A DNA stretch of 64,000 nucleotides from Bradyrhizobium sp. 170 (GCF_023101085.1 NZ_CP064703.1:1550001-1614000); one strand, 5' to 3'; positions 8,384 to 18,155 are shown, counted from the stretch's first letter. Notes: generated by a model from the letters alone, not told the origin. Translations and numbers: made by a program.

Positions 8384-9712
8384 GTGAACGATATTGTACG
8401 CCGTTATGCCCGATTGCAGGTGCCGCGATATACGCCCTACCCGACGGCGGCCGAATTCACGCCGGCGGTGGCGTCCGCGGACCAGCAACGCTGGTTGCGC
8501 GATCTGGATATGGCCGAGGCCGTCTCGGTCTATCTGCATGTGCCGTATTGCCGCGAACTCTGCCTCTATTGCGGTTGCAATACCAAGAAGGCGCTGCGCG
8601 AGGACGTCGGCGGCGCCTATCGCGCGGCGCTGGAGCACGAGATTGTGCTGGTCAGCGACAATCTGACAGCGTCGGTTCACATTGCGCGACTGCACTGGGG
8701 TGGGGGAACGCCCAGCATTCTGGGGGCCGAGGGTCTCGCATCCGTGATGGCAGTCCTGCGCCGGCATTTCGTTCTTGAACCCTGTCTCGAGCACGCCATC
8801 GAGCTCGATCCCCGCTGTGTGACGTCGTTGCTGGCGGGCAGCCTGAATGAGCTTGGTATCAACCGCGTCAGTCTGGGCGTGCAGGACGTCAATCCAATGG
8901 TGCAGGCGGCGATCGGCCGGTGGCAGCCGATGCAGGATGTCACCGCGGCCGTTTTGCGGCTGTGGGCTGCCGGCATCGGCAATCTGAATTTGATCTACGG
9001 ATTGCCGCTGCAGACCGTCGCCTCGCTCCGCAAGACCTGCGAGATCGTCGCGATGCTCTCGCCGGATCGCATCGCCTGCTACGGCTACGCCCACATGCCG
9101 CGTCTCAAGGCCAATCAGCGGCTTATCGATGAGAAGATGCTTCCCGGTGCGGAGGAGCGTATCGACCAGGCCGAGGCCATCGCCGAGGAATTCCAGCGCC
9201 ACGGCTTTCTGAAGATCGGCATCGATCATTTTGCAAAACCGGGTGATGCGCTGGCGCGGGCCGCGGCGTCGGGACGGCTGCATCGCAATTTCCAGGGCTA
9301 TACCGACGACAGCAGGGAAACCCTGATCGGCTTCGGCGCGTCTTCGATTTCGCGGTTCAGGGACGGATATGTCCAGAATATCTCCGACGTTCCAAGCTAT
9401 GTTCGTGTCATTGCGGATGGCCGCCTGGCGGCGGCGCGCGGTTGTCGGGTCGATGCCGCCGAAAAGCAGCGCGCCAATACAATCGAAAGCCTGATGTGCG
9501 CGTTTCGGGCCGACCTCGACGTCACCGCGCCGGCAATGGAATTTACGGAAGAAATTGCCTCGCTGCGGCCTTTGGTAGACGACGGCTTGGTACGCATTGA
9601 AGGCCGCGTCGTGACGGCGACCGATACCGGCCGTCAGGTGGTACGGGTCATCGCGGCAGTATTCGATCCGCACACGCGCACGGATGCGGCGCGTTTCAGC
9701 AAGGCGGCGTGA
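8384..9712 (+). CDS. hemN: Oxygen-independent coproporphyrinogen III oxidase (radical SAM)
   Basis: A 442-aa protein starting at GTG (8384) after AGAGAG. The radical-SAM cluster motif is C56-X3-C60-X2-C63, followed by Cys65 (HVPYCRELCLYCGCN). The SAM-binding segment GGGTPS and the C-terminal HemN domain are present. It converts coproporphyrinogen III to protoporphyrinogen IX without oxygen, in the cytosol, and so supplies haem for the cbb3 oxidase and cytochromes under microaerobic conditions. Length and motifs are normal. It sits between FixK-type boxes and directly precedes the fixNOQP region. Paralogues exist in rhizobia, so I do not assign hemN1 or hemN2. Confidence 0.95.
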   Translation: MNDIVRRYARLQVPRYTPYPTAAEFTPAVASADQQRWLRDLDMAEAVSVYLHVPYCRELCLYCGCNTKKALREDVGGAYRAALEHEIVLVSDNLTASVHIARLHWGGGTPSILGAEGLASVMAVLRRHFVLEPCLEHAIELDPRCVTSLLAGSLNELGINRVSLGVQDVNPMVQAAIGRWQPMQDVTAAVLRLWAAGIGNLNLIYGLPLQTVASLRKTCEIVAMLSPDRIACYGYAHMPRLKANQRLIDEKMLPGAEERIDQAEAIAEEFQRHGFLKIGIDHFAKPGDALARAAASGRLHRNFQGYTDDSRETLIGFGASSISRFRDGYVQNISDVPSYVRVIADGRLAAARGCRVDAAEKQRANTIESLMCAFRADLDVTAPAMEFTEEIASLRPLVDDGLVRIEGRVVTATDTGRQVVRVIAAVFDPHTRTDAARFSKAA

Positions 9713-9726
9713 CCCGCGCAGCCGGC

Positions 9727-9740
9727 TTGACTTCGATCAA
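9727..9740. promoter_or_regulatory. FixK box upstream of DUF6455 gene
   Basis: TTGA-CTTCGA-TCAA is a perfect match, 56 nt upstream of the DUF6455 start and 15 nt after the hemN stop. Confidence 0.85.
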
Positions 9741-9795
9741 GGCAATCCCCGTCCGAACTAGCATTGCTGCGGGATCATCATCCTGGAGACCTCCC

Positions 9796-10125
9796 ATGAC
9801 GAATGCTTTCGGCCAAACAGGCAAGTTGCGCGGATTCAGTGTTCTGACCGCATGGGCAAAGTCCGTCGCCGCCAGTTTTTCCCGCGCGAACGAGCTGCGC
9901 GGCATGGACCGCGCCGAGTTCGAGCAGATTGCGCGAGATCTGAATCTGTCGCCCCCGGAGCTTTACGGGCTTTTGACGGGGTGTCGGGTCTCCGCTGACG
10001 CGCTGGATGAATGCCTGGCAGCGGAACTCGAGGCATCTCCGCAGCTTGCGAAGCGACTGCGTAAGATCGAACGGAAGCATCGTGCAGCCCTACGGATGTC
10101 CGTCCCGATCGCTCCGTGTTGCTGA
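9796..10125 (+). CDS. DUF6455-family small protein
   Basis: A 109-aa soluble protein. The ATG at 9796 follows TGGAGACC (9784-9791) at good spacing; the open frame extends upstream over the FixK box, which rules out the longer start. The core MDRAEFEQIARDLNLSPPEL resembles DUF6455 proteins of alphaproteobacteria, and the C-terminus is basic and ends in two cysteines. It has its own perfect FixK box and precedes fixNOQP, so it is a dedicated member of the low-oxygen regulon. No biochemical role is known to me. Confidence 0.8.
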   Translation: MTNAFGQTGKLRGFSVLTAWAKSVAASFSRANELRGMDRAEFEQIARDLNLSPPELYGLLTGCRVSADALDECLAAELEASPQLAKRLRKIERKHRAALRMSVPIAPCC

Positions 10126-10171
10126 CGTTTTGACAGCTTTTTCCCCAGCGCTCTCGCAAATTCGCCGGAGT

Positions 10172-10185
10172 TTGACCTTGATCAA
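10172..10185. promoter_or_regulatory. FixK box upstream of fixNOQP
   Basis: TTGA-CCTTGA-TCAA is a perfect match 61 nt before the ccoN start. This is the site at which FixK2 is known to activate fixNOQP in Bradyrhizobium. Confidence 0.9.
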
Positions 10186-10245
10186 TTCGATGACGCCCCA
10201 GGTGTGATCATTCGGGACTGACCTTTGCAGAAGAGAAGCCCGCGC

Positions 10246-11895
10246 ATGAACCAGTCTCAATCCGCAAAATCGATGACGCACGGCGAAGCCGGCCTCGCAA
10301 TAGTTTTTGCCGCGTCGGCGTTTCTATGCCTGTTCGCCACCGCCAAGGCGCTGGATACGGCGTTCGCCTTTCACGCGTCTCTGGCGTGCGCGGCTAGTTT
10401 GTGGGCGGTCTTTGCGATCGTGAACCGGTATTATGACCGGCCCGCGGCGCTCCCCCTCCGGGAAATCAATGGCCGGCCCAATTACAATATGGGTCCCGTC
10501 AAATTTTCGGCTGTGATGGCGATGTTCTGGGGCATCGCTGGATTTGCGGTCGGGTTGCTGATCGCGTCGCAGCTTGCCTGGCCTGCGCTCAATTTCGACT
10601 TGCCATGGACCAGCTTTGGCCGCCTGCGTCCGCTTCACACATCGGCAGTGATCTTTGCGTTTGGCGGCAATGTGTTAATCGCAACGTCGTTCTATGTCGT
10701 GCAGAAGACCTGCCGCGTGCGCCTCGCCGGCGATCTCGCGCCGTGGTTCGTCGTGATCGGCTACAACTTCTTCATCCTGATCGCGGGCACCGGCTATTTG
10801 CTCGGCGTCACCCAATCCAAGGAATATGCCGAACCGGAATGGTACGCCGATCTGTGGCTGACGATCGTCTGGGTGGCCTATCTGCTGGTGTTCCTGATGA
10901 CCATTATCAAGCGCAAGGAACCGCATATCTTTGTCGCGAACTGGTTCTATCTCGCCTTCATCGTCACCATCGCCGTGCTGCATCTCGGCAACAATCCCGC
11001 GCTGCCAGTATCCGTCTGGGGCTCGAAATCCTACATTGCCTGGGGCGGCGTGCAGGATGCCATGTTCCAGTGGTGGTACGGCCATAACGCGGTGGGCTTC
11101 TTCCTGACCGCCGGCTTCCTTGCCATCATGTACTATTTCATTCCGAAGCGCGCCGAGCGGCCGGTCTATTCCTATCGGCTGTCGATCATCCACTTCTGGG
11201 CGATCATCTTCCTCTACATCTGGGCCGGGCCGCATCATCTTCACTATACGGCGTTGCCGGACTGGGCGCAGACGCTCGGCATGACGTTCTCCATCATGCT
11301 GTGGATGCCGTCCTGGGGCGGCATGATCAACGGCCTCATGACCCTGTCAGGGGCCTGGGACAAATTGCGCACCGACCCCGTGCTCCGAATGCTCGTGGTG
11401 TCGGTCGCATTCTACGGCATGGCCACATTCGAAGGCCCGCTGATGTCGATCAAGGTGGTGAATTCGCTCAGCCATTACACCGATTGGACGGTCGGTCACG
11501 TTCATTCCGGCGCGCTCGGCTGGGTCGGCTTCGTCTCGTTCGGCGCACTGTACTGCCTGATCCCCTGGTTGTGGGATCGTAAGGGCCTTTACAGCCTCAA
11601 GCTCGTCAACTGGCACTTCTGGATCGCGACCATCGGCATCGTGCTCTACATCTCCGCGATGTGGGTTTCAGGGATCCTGCAGGGCCTGATGTGGCGCGCC
11701 TACACTTCGCTCGGCTTCCTCGAATATTCCTTCATCGAGTCCGTCGAGGCGATGCATCCCTTCTATGCGATCCGCGCAGCGGGCGGCGCGCTATTCCTGA
11801 TCGGTGCGTTGATCATGGCCTATAATCTCTGGATGACGGTGCGTGTCGGCGAAGCGGAAGCGCAATCGCCTGTCGCTCTTCAGCCGGCGGAATGA
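10246..11895 (+). CDS. fixN: cbb3-type cytochrome c oxidase subunit I
   Basis: A 549-aa polytopic membrane protein (CcoN). It starts at ATG 10246 after AGAAGAGAAG; a TTG seven codons upstream is less likely. Conserved haem-copper oxidase features are present, including [16 protein letters not shown] (low-spin haem His), [14 protein letters not shown] (Cu-B region), [13 protein letters not shown] (paired His) and [16 protein letters not shown] (haem ligands). It is the catalytic subunit of the high-affinity oxidase that respires nanomolar oxygen in nodules. First gene of an intact fixNOQP operon. Confidence 0.97.
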   Translation: MNQSQSAKSMTHGEAGLAIVFAASAFLCLFATAKALDTAFAFHASLACAASLWAVFAIVNRYYDRPAALPLREINGRPNYNMGPVKFSAVMAMFWGIAGFAVGLLIASQLAWPALNFDLPWTSFGRLRPLHTSAVIFAFGGNVLIATSFYVVQKTCRVRLAGDLAPWFVVIGYNFFILIAGTGYLLGVTQSKEYAEPEWYADLWLTIVWVAYLLVFLMTIIKRKEPHIFVANWFYLAFIVTIAVLHLGNNPALPVSVWGSKSYIAWGGVQDAMFQWWYGHNAVGFFLTAGFLAIMYYFIPKRAERPVYSYRLSIIHFWAIIFLYIWAGPHHLHYTALPDWAQTLGMTFSIMLWMPSWGGMINGLMTLSGAWDKLRTDPVLRMLVVSVAFYGMATFEGPLMSIKVVNSLSHYTDWTVGHVHSGALGWVGFVSFGALYCLIPWLWDRKGLYSLKLVNWHFWIATIGIVLYISAMWVSGILQGLMWRAYTSLGFLEYSFIESVEAMHPFYAIRAAGGALFLIGALIMAYNLWMTVRVGEAEAQSPVALQPAE

Positions 11896-11906
11896 GGAGC
11901 GACTAG

Positions 11907-12641
11907 TTGTCTTTCTGGAGCAGACACCAGATATTCGAGAAGAACTCGATCGTCCTGATCGGCGGAATTCTCACGGTCATTGCCATCGGCGGTCTCGTCG
12001 AGATCACGCCGATGTTTTATCTCAAGTCGACCATCGAAGCCGTCGACGGCGTCAGGCCGTATACGCCGCTCGAGCTCGCCGGTCGCAACGTCTATGTCCG
12101 CGAGGGCTGCTATCTCTGCCACTCGCAGATGGTCCGGCCATTGCGGGATGAAGTCGAGCGCTACGGCCATTACTCGCTCGCGGCCGAGAGCATGTATGAC
12201 CACCCGTTTCAGTGGGGATCGAAGCGCACCGGTCCGGATCTGGCGCGCGTCGGCGCCAAATATTCCGATGAATGGCATGTCACGCACCTAACCAATCCGC
12301 GCGCGATCGTGCCGCAATCTGTAATGCCGGGATATGCGTTCCTGTCGGAAACGGAAGTCGATGTCTCTGGCATGGCCAGCCATCTTCGCACCAGCCGCGC
12401 GGTCGGTGTGCCCTATTCGGACGACCAGATTGCCAACTCCGTGGCCGATCTCAAGGCGCAGGCTGACCCGGATAACGCCGGTGTCGACGCTTTCGCCAAA
12501 CGCTATCCCAAAGCGGTTGCCAGAAACTTCGACGGCAAGCCGGGCATGCCCACCGAGATGGACGCGCTAGTCGCGTACTTGCAGATGCTCGGCACGCTGG
12601 TCGATTTCAAGCTCTACAACAAAAAAGCCAATCTTCGCTGA
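11907..12641 (+). CDS. fixO: cbb3 oxidase mono-haem subunit II
   Basis: A 244-aa membrane-anchored c-type cytochrome (CcoO). The start is TTG at 11907, giving the family N-terminus [13 protein letters not shown]; the ribosome binding site GAGGAGC overlaps the fixN stop. One N-terminal membrane helix (~14-32) is followed by haem site C68-Y-L-C71-H72 and the Met ligand in VMPGYAFL. It passes electrons from FixP to the FixN core. Confidence 0.96.
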   Translation: MSFWSRHQIFEKNSIVLIGGILTVIAIGGLVEITPMFYLKSTIEAVDGVRPYTPLELAGRNVYVREGCYLCHSQMVRPLRDEVERYGHYSLAAESMYDHPFQWGSKRTGPDLARVGAKYSDEWHVTHLTNPRAIVPQSVMPGYAFLSETEVDVSGMASHLRTSRAVGVPYSDDQIANSVADLKAQADPDNAGVDAFAKRYPKAVARNFDGKPGMPTEMDALVAYLQMLGTLVDFKLYNKKANLR

Positions 12642-12668
12642 GCACATCTCCGTCGAGCAAGCAGAACG

Positions 12669-12833
12669 ATGAAAGCCATCCTGACAGTCCAGAATTTTAC
12701 ATCCGATTTCGTCACCACGTTCTGGACGCCCATCTTCGTGGGAATCTTCCTGGCGATCGTAGCTTACGCGTACTGGCCGCGGAGCAAGGCCGCGTTCGAC
12801 GAAGCCGCGCAGATGCCGCTGCGGGAGGAGTGA
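12669..12833 (+). CDS. fixQ: cbb3 oxidase small subunit CcoQ
   Basis: A 54-aa peptide with one membrane helix (FWTPIFVGIFLAIVAYAYWP) and a charged C-terminal tail (RSKAAFDEAAQMPLREE), the standard CcoQ layout. It sits 27 nt after fixO and 6 nt before fixP. It stabilises the assembled cbb3 complex. Identification rests on size, topology and operon position. Confidence 0.93.
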   Translation: MKAILTVQNFTSDFVTTFWTPIFVGIFLAIVAYAYWPRSKAAFDEAAQMPLREE

Positions 12834-12839
12834 CGGATC

Positions 12840-13712
12840 ATGACTGAGCACAGCGATTTCGACCAAGTCTCCGGCAAGACGACCACCGGCCACGAGTGGG
12901 ACGGCATCAAGGAATTGAACACGCCGCTGCCGCGCTGGTGGGTGATCACGTTTTACCTGACCATCGTGTGGGCGATCGGCTACTGGATCGTGTATCCGGC
13001 GTGGCCGCTGCTGTGGAGCCATACCACCGGCGTGCTGAATTACTCGTCGCGCGCGGACGTTGCCGTTGAGCTCGCAAACCTCGAAAAAATTCGCGGCGAC
13101 AAGATGGTCGCACTCGGCGCGGCGCCGCTGGCGGAAATCGAGAAGGATCCGGCATTGCTGGCGCTGGCCCGCGCCCGCGGCAAGACGGTATTCGGCGACA
13201 ACTGCGCGCCGTGCCACGGCAGCGGCGGCGCCGGTGCCAAGGGATATCCCAACCTGAACGATGACGAATGGCTTTGGGGTGGTTCGCTCGATCAGATCAT
13301 GCAGACGATCCAGTTCGGTGTCCGTTCCGGGCATCCAAAGGCCCACGAAAACGCCATGCTGGCCTTTGGCAAGGATGGCGTTTTGAAGAAGGATCAGATC
13401 GTCACCGTTGCCAACTACGTCCGGTCGCTCTCGGGTCTATCGACCAGCCCGGGCTACAACAAATCGGCCGGTGCGAAAATCTTTGCGGATAATTGCGCGG
13501 CGTGCCATGGCGACAATGCCAAGGGCAATCAGGAACTCGGAGCGCCCGACCTGACCGACAAGATCTGGCTCTACGGCTCGGACGAGGCGACGCTGATCGA
13601 AACGATCAGCAATGGTCGCGCCGGCGTCATGCCGACCTGGGTCGGTCGTCTCGATCCTCCCACGATCAAGGCGCTGGCCGTCTATGTCCACTCGCTCGGC
13701 GGGGGCAAATAA
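12840..13712 (+). CDS. fixP: cbb3 oxidase di-haem subunit III
   Basis: A 290-aa protein (CcoP). The N-terminus is cytoplasmic, with a membrane helix at ~34-54 (WWVITFYLTIVWAIGYWIVYP), then two cytochrome c domains with haem sites C122-A-P-C125-H126 and C219-A-A-C222-H223. It takes electrons from the bc1 complex or small cytochromes and delivers them to FixO. Last gene of fixNOQP; a FixK box for fixGHIS follows 28 nt after its stop. Confidence 0.97.
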   Translation: MTEHSDFDQVSGKTTTGHEWDGIKELNTPLPRWWVITFYLTIVWAIGYWIVYPAWPLLWSHTTGVLNYSSRADVAVELANLEKIRGDKMVALGAAPLAEIEKDPALLALARARGKTVFGDNCAPCHGSGGAGAKGYPNLNDDEWLWGGSLDQIMQTIQFGVRSGHPKAHENAMLAFGKDGVLKKDQIVTVANYVRSLSGLSTSPGYNKSAGAKIFADNCAACHGDNAKGNQELGAPDLTDKIWLYGSDEATLIETISNGRAGVMPTWVGRLDPPTIKALAVYVHSLGGGK

Positions 13713-13740
13713 CGGGCGGGCACCGGAACTTGCGCATTGT

Positions 13741-13754
13741 TTGAGGTGGATCAA
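13741..13754. promoter_or_regulatory. FixK box upstream of fixGHIS
   Basis: TTGA-GGTGGA-TCAA is a perfect match, 54 nt before the fixG start, so fixGHIS has its own microaerobic promoter in addition to any read-through from fixNOQP. Confidence 0.88.
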
Positions 13755-13807
13755 TCGCGGTTGCGGGGGCGTGCCTAAAGTCCACGCCGGACCTGAGATC
13801 AACCTCG

Positions 13808-15271
13808 ATGAACAAGCCCGTGAATCCAATCGATCTGCAGCTTGAAGACGACGGGCCGCTCTATGTGGCCCAGAAGAAGGTCTATCCGCAGAGCGTGTCG
13901 GGGACCTTCCGCCGGATCAAATGGGGCCTGATGGCGTTCTGCCTCGGGGTCTACTATCTGCTGCCGTTCGTGCGCTGGAATCGCGGCCTCGGCGCGCCTG
14001 ACCAGGCGGTGCTGGTCGACCTGCCGAACAGCCGTTTCTATTTCTTCTTCATCGAGCTGTGGCCGCAGGAGGTTTACTACTTCACCGGCCTGTTGATCGT
14101 CGCCGCGATCACGCTGTTCCTGATGAACTCGCTGGGCGGCCGTATCTGGTGCGGATACCTCTGCCCGCAAACCGTGTGGACGGATCTGTTCTATGCCGTC
14201 GAACGCCTGATCGAGGGCGATCGCCGCGAGCGCATGCGCAAGAATGCCGCGCGCGGCACCATGAAGCTGCAGCGCTTTTCCGAGCTCCTTCTGAAGCATT
14301 CGATCTGGCTGATGATCGCGTGGTGGACCGGCGGCGCCTGGGTGCTCTATTTCAACGACGCGCCGACACTGGTGAAGCAGTTGGTGACGTTCCAGGCGCC
14401 GATGCTGGCCTATATCTGGATTGCGATACTGACAGCAACGACCTATCTGCTCGCCGGCTTCATGCGCGAACAGGTCTGCGTCTATATGTGTCCGTGGCCC
14501 CGTATTCAGGCGGCACTCACCGATGAATGGGCGCTCAACGTCACCTACAAATACGATCATGGTGAAAAGCGCACGTCGCTGAAGAAGGCGAACGAGTTGC
14601 GGGCCCTCGGCGAGTCGGTCGGTGATTGCATCGATTGCTACCAATGCGTCGCCGTGTGCCCAACCGGGATCGATATCCGTGACGGCGCGCAGCTCGATTG
14701 CATCCAGTGCGGACTGTGCATCGATGCCTGCGACACCGTAATGACCAAGATCGGCCGGGAAACCCGTCTGATCGGGTATGACAACGATATCAATATTCAC
14801 CGCCGTCAGGCCGGCAAGCCGCCGATCTACCGCATTGTGCGGCCGCGCACCGTCGTCTACTTCGCCATGATCGCCTGCGTCGGCGCGCTCATGCTCTATG
14901 CGCTACTGACGCGGACGCTGCTCGATGTCAATGTACTCCACGACCGCAATCCGGTCGCGGTGAAGTTGAGCGACGGGTCGATCCGCAATGCCTATACGGT
15001 TCGCTTGTTGAACAAGCGGGGCTTCGACCGGGTCATCGCGATCGATATCGACGGTCCGGTCAACGCAACGGTCCATGTCGTCGGCGTCGATTCCGTCACC
15101 CCGGAGCGGCCGATGATCATTCTGGGGCGCGACCAGACCACCGAGCTGCGGGTGCTGGTGACTGCGCCTGCCGCAAACAATCCAGAGAAGTCGGTTCCGG
15201 TGCATTTCCGCATCACCGATATCGGCCTCGGCGAGGTGGCATCCGCCACCGATAATTTCGTCACGCCGTAA
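13808..15271 (+). CDS. fixG: cbb3 oxidase assembly protein FixG (CcoG, Fe-S cupric reductase)
   Basis: A 487-aa membrane protein. Membrane helices lie at ~37-55, ~80-100, ~160-180, ~195-215 and ~345-367. The CGYLCPQTVW and CVYMCPWPR cysteine pairs lie in the membrane part. A di-cluster ferredoxin domain follows (CIDCYQCVAVCP and CIQCGLCIDACD), then a C-terminal Ig-like domain. Family members reduce Cu(II) for copper delivery to the oxidase. Normal length and all cysteines present. Confidence 0.95.
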   Translation: MNKPVNPIDLQLEDDGPLYVAQKKVYPQSVSGTFRRIKWGLMAFCLGVYYLLPFVRWNRGLGAPDQAVLVDLPNSRFYFFFIELWPQEVYYFTGLLIVAAITLFLMNSLGGRIWCGYLCPQTVWTDLFYAVERLIEGDRRERMRKNAARGTMKLQRFSELLLKHSIWLMIAWWTGGAWVLYFNDAPTLVKQLVTFQAPMLAYIWIAILTATTYLLAGFMREQVCVYMCPWPRIQAALTDEWALNVTYKYDHGEKRTSLKKANELRALGESVGDCIDCYQCVAVCPTGIDIRDGAQLDCIQCGLCIDACDTVMTKIGRETRLIGYDNDINIHRRQAGKPPIYRIVRPRTVVYFAMIACVGALMLYALLTRTLLDVNVLHDRNPVAVKLSDGSIRNAYTVRLLNKRGFDRVIAIDIDGPVNATVHVVGVDSVTPERPMIILGRDQTTELRVLVTAPAANNPEKSVPVHFRITDIGLGEVASATDNFVTP

Positions 15272-15288
15272 GCGGCAGGAGCCACCAC

Positions 15289-15786
15289 ATGACGGGATCG
15301 CAGGCGCCAAAACCCATCACCGGCCGCAAGGTGTTGGCAATGCTGATCGCGTTCTTTGGCGTCGTGATCGGAGTCAACCTCGTCATGATGCGGTTTGCTA
15401 TCCAGACGCTGCCCGGGACCGAGGTCGACAGCGCCTATAGCGCAAGCCTCGCCTATGAGAAGCAAATCACGGCGGCCCGCGATCAGAACGCGCGAAACTG
15501 GAAGGTCGATGCGCATGTCGAGCGCAGCGGGCAGGGCGGCGCGACGCTGCAGATCGAGGCGCGCGACAGCAGCGGCCGGCCGATATCGGGCCTAAAGTTT
15601 CACGGCCGGTTCGAGCGGCCGACCGACCGGCGCGCCGATTTGCCGGTGCCCCTCGCCGAAGTGGGGATCGGCATCTATCAGGGAAGCGCCCTCGCGATCG
15701 CGCCGGGTCAATGGGACCTCGTGCTCGAAGGAGCTTCGGCCGGGCAACGGTTGTTTCTGTCGAAGAACCGTGTGCTGTTGAACTAG
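15289..15786 (+). CDS. fixH: cbb3 oxidase assembly protein FixH
   Basis: A 165-aa protein with one N-terminal membrane helix (VLAMLIAFFGVVIGVNLVMM) and a periplasmic domain. The ATG at 15289 follows CAGGAG. It lies 17 nt after fixG and 12 nt before fixI. FixH (CcoH) works with FixI in delivering copper to the oxidase. The family is poorly conserved in sequence, so position carries much of the assignment. Confidence 0.93.
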   Translation: MTGSQAPKPITGRKVLAMLIAFFGVVIGVNLVMMRFAIQTLPGTEVDSAYSASLAYEKQITAARDQNARNWKVDAHVERSGQGGATLQIEARDSSGRPISGLKFHGRFERPTDRRADLPVPLAEVGIGIYQGSALAIAPGQWDLVLEGASAGQRLFLSKNRVLLN

Positions 15787-15798
15787 GAAGGGCATATC

Positions 15799-17991
15799 AT
15801 GCAGGCGGCGCGGGACTTTTCACATTATGTCAGGGACCTCGGTTCCGGGGTGTCGCATATCGATCTTGCGGTCGAAGGCGTCAGTTGTGCCGGCTGCATG
15901 TCCAAGATCGAACGCGCCCTTTCCGCGCTTCCGGATGTCACGCTGGCTCGTGTCAATTTGACTGACCGTCGAGTGGCGCTGGAATGGAAGCAAGGGGCGC
16001 ACGATCCAACCCGCTTCATCGACCGGTTGGCCGAACTAGGTTACAAGGCCTATCCGTTCGAGCCGGTCCGTGCCGAAGCGCTCGAGACTGAGCAGGCGAG
16101 CTTCCTGTTGCGCTGCCTCGGCGTTGCGGCGTTTGGCGCGATGAACGTGATGATGCTGTCGGTGCCGGTATGGTCCGGCAACGTCACCGACATGATCCCG
16201 GAGCAGCGTGATTTTTTCCACTGGCTGTCTGCCTTGATTGCTTTGCCCGCGGCAGCCTATTCGGGACAGCCGTTCTTCAGGTCTGCGTTCCGCGCACTGC
16301 GGGCGCGCAGCACCAACATGGACGTTCCCATCAGCATCGGCATCGTGCTGGCGCTCGCGATGTCGGTGGTCGAAACCATTCACCACGCTGAACACGCTTA
16401 TTTCGATGCGGCGCTGATGCTGATCACCTTTCTGGTGGCCGGCCGCTATCTCGATCAGAGCATGCGCCGGCGGACTCGCGCCGTCGCGGGAAACCTGGCC
16501 GCCCTCAGGGGCGAGACGGCAACGAAGTTCGTTGGCGTTGACGAGATATCCGAAGTGCCGATCGCCGCGGTGCAGGCCGGCGATATCGTGTTGCTGCGGC
16601 CCGGTGAACGGTCGGCCGTCGACGGCTCCGTGATCGAGGGCCGGTCCAAGATCGATCAAAGCCTGATCACCGGCGAGACCCTGCCGGTGAAGGCGGGACC
16701 GGGGACCGCCGTCTATGCGGGAACGCTCAATCTCTCCGGTGCATTGCGCGTGCGGGTGTCGGCGGCGTCTGAAGGCACGCTGCTGTCCGAAATCGGCCGG
16801 TTGCTCGACAACGCGGTGCAGGCGCGCACCCGTTATGTGCAATTGGCGGATCGCGCGGCCCGGCTCTATGCGCCCGTGGTCCACGCCGCAGCCCTTCTGA
16901 CCATGCTGGGTTGGGTCGCGTTCGGCGCGTCCTGGCATGATGCCATCGTCATGGCGATCGCGGTTCTGATCATTACCTGCCCATGCGCGCTCGGCCTCGC
17001 CATACCGGCGGTGCAAACCGTCGTATCGGGCGCCATGTTCCGGAACGGCGTGCTGCTCAATTCCGGCGATGCCATCGAGCGGCTGGCCGACGTCGACAGG
17101 GCCGTGTTCGACAAGACGGGGACACTGACCTTGCCCGAACTTGATGTCGCCAACGCTGCGAGCATTCCGGCCAAAATGTTCGAACTGGCCGGCCGGCTTG
17201 CGCTTGCCAGCCATCACCCGGTCGCGTCCGCGGTAGCCCGCGCGGCCAAAGCAAAAACGCCGCTGGCTGGGGTCGAAGAGATTACCGGTCAGGGTGTGCA
17301 TGGATTCGTCGACGGACTTGAAGTCAGATTGGGCAGGCCGTCATTCTGCGGCGCGGATTATCTGGCCAATGATATCTTGTGCAGGGATCCCGAAGCGTCG
17401 GTCGTTGCCTTCCGTCATGGCGAAACGTGCCACGTCTTTGCGGTACGGCAGCGGCTGCGTCCAGATGCAGCCAGAGCTGTCGCCGCACTTCAACAATGTG
17501 GCATCGGAGTCGAGATACTGTCCGGCGATCGCAAGCCAGCGGTACGTCACGCCGCGCAGTCGCTCGGAATTCACGAATGGCGGGCAGGCGTAACCCCTGC
17601 CGACAAAATTGCGCGGATCGATGAGCTGAAGCGACATGGCGTCAAGGTCATGATGGTCGGTGACGGCATGAACGACGCGCCTGCGCTGGCGGCCGCGCAT
17701 GTTTCGATGTCGCCGGCGACCGCCACCCATTTGAGCCAGGCGACCGCCGATCTGGTCTTTCTCGGCGACCGCCTGACACCCGTGGTGGCTGCCATCGGCT
17801 TCTCGCGGAAAGCGCTGCGGCTAATGCGACAGAATCTATGGTTGGCCGCTGTCTACAATCTGCTGGCTGTGCCCTTGGCAATTGCTGGTTTGGCGACGCC
17901 GCTGGTGGCCGCTGCTGCCATGTCGGGCTCGTCGCTGCTGGTGATCTTGAACGCCCTTCGCGCGCATCGTGGTGTCAGGGAGTTGAGCTGA
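15799..17991 (+). CDS. fixI: Copper-translocating P1B-type ATPase FixI
   Basis: A 730-aa heavy-metal ATPase. The N-terminal HMA domain has C30-A-G-C33. The membrane CPC motif (ITCPCALGLAIP), phosphorylation site DKTGTLTL, HP motif (ASHHPVASA), and hinge VGDGMNDAPAL are all intact. FixI/CtpA-type pumps move copper for insertion into cbb3 oxidase rather than for detoxification. The stop overlaps the fixS start by one base. Confidence 0.96.
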   Translation: MQAARDFSHYVRDLGSGVSHIDLAVEGVSCAGCMSKIERALSALPDVTLARVNLTDRRVALEWKQGAHDPTRFIDRLAELGYKAYPFEPVRAEALETEQASFLLRCLGVAAFGAMNVMMLSVPVWSGNVTDMIPEQRDFFHWLSALIALPAAAYSGQPFFRSAFRALRARSTNMDVPISIGIVLALAMSVVETIHHAEHAYFDAALMLITFLVAGRYLDQSMRRRTRAVAGNLAALRGETATKFVGVDEISEVPIAAVQAGDIVLLRPGERSAVDGSVIEGRSKIDQSLITGETLPVKAGPGTAVYAGTLNLSGALRVRVSAASEGTLLSEIGRLLDNAVQARTRYVQLADRAARLYAPVVHAAALLTMLGWVAFGASWHDAIVMAIAVLIITCPCALGLAIPAVQTVVSGAMFRNGVLLNSGDAIERLADVDRAVFDKTGTLTLPELDVANAASIPAKMFELAGRLALASHHPVASAVARAAKAKTPLAGVEEITGQGVHGFVDGLEVRLGRPSFCGADYLANDILCRDPEASVVAFRHGETCHVFAVRQRLRPDAARAVAALQQCGIGVEILSGDRKPAVRHAAQSLGIHEWRAGVTPADKIARIDELKRHGVKVMMVGDGMNDAPALAAAHVSMSPATATHLSQATADLVFLGDRLTPVVAAIGFSRKALRLMRQNLWLAAVYNLLAVPLAIAGLATPLVAAAAMSGSSLLVILNALRAHRGVRELS

Positions 17992-18155
17992 TGGAAGTCC
18001 TGGTATTCCTCGTTCCGCTGGCGCTGGTGCTCGGCCTGCTCGGCCTGGTGGGGTTTCTCTGGTCGCTCAGGAACGGCCAATACAACGATCTTGAAGGAGC
18101 GGGGTGGCGAGCGATTGCCGATGACGACTCTGTTCAGGACAAGCCGGCTCCTTGA
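17991..18155 (+). CDS. fixS: cbb3 oxidase maturation peptide FixS
   Basis: A 54-aa protein starting at ATG 17991, sharing one base with the fixI stop. It has one membrane helix (VLVFLVPLALVLGLLGLVGFLWSL), then RNGQYNDLEGAGWRAIAD, the CcoS signature. It is needed for cofactor insertion into the oxidase. It is the last conserved chromosomal gene before the mobile-element debris. Confidence 0.95.
   Translation: MEVLVFLVPLALVLGLLGLVGFLWSLRNGQYNDLEGAGWRAIADDDSVQDKPAP

Noticed and set aside
8198..9673. Long minus-strand open frame (491 codons) opposite hemN
   Set aside because: It is the antisense shadow of hemN in high-GC DNA, with no domain and an amino-acid mix typical of such shadows.
16036..17301. 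Long minus-strand open frame (421 codons) opposite fixI
   Set aside because: Antisense shadow of the P-type ATPase gene; no conserved motif.
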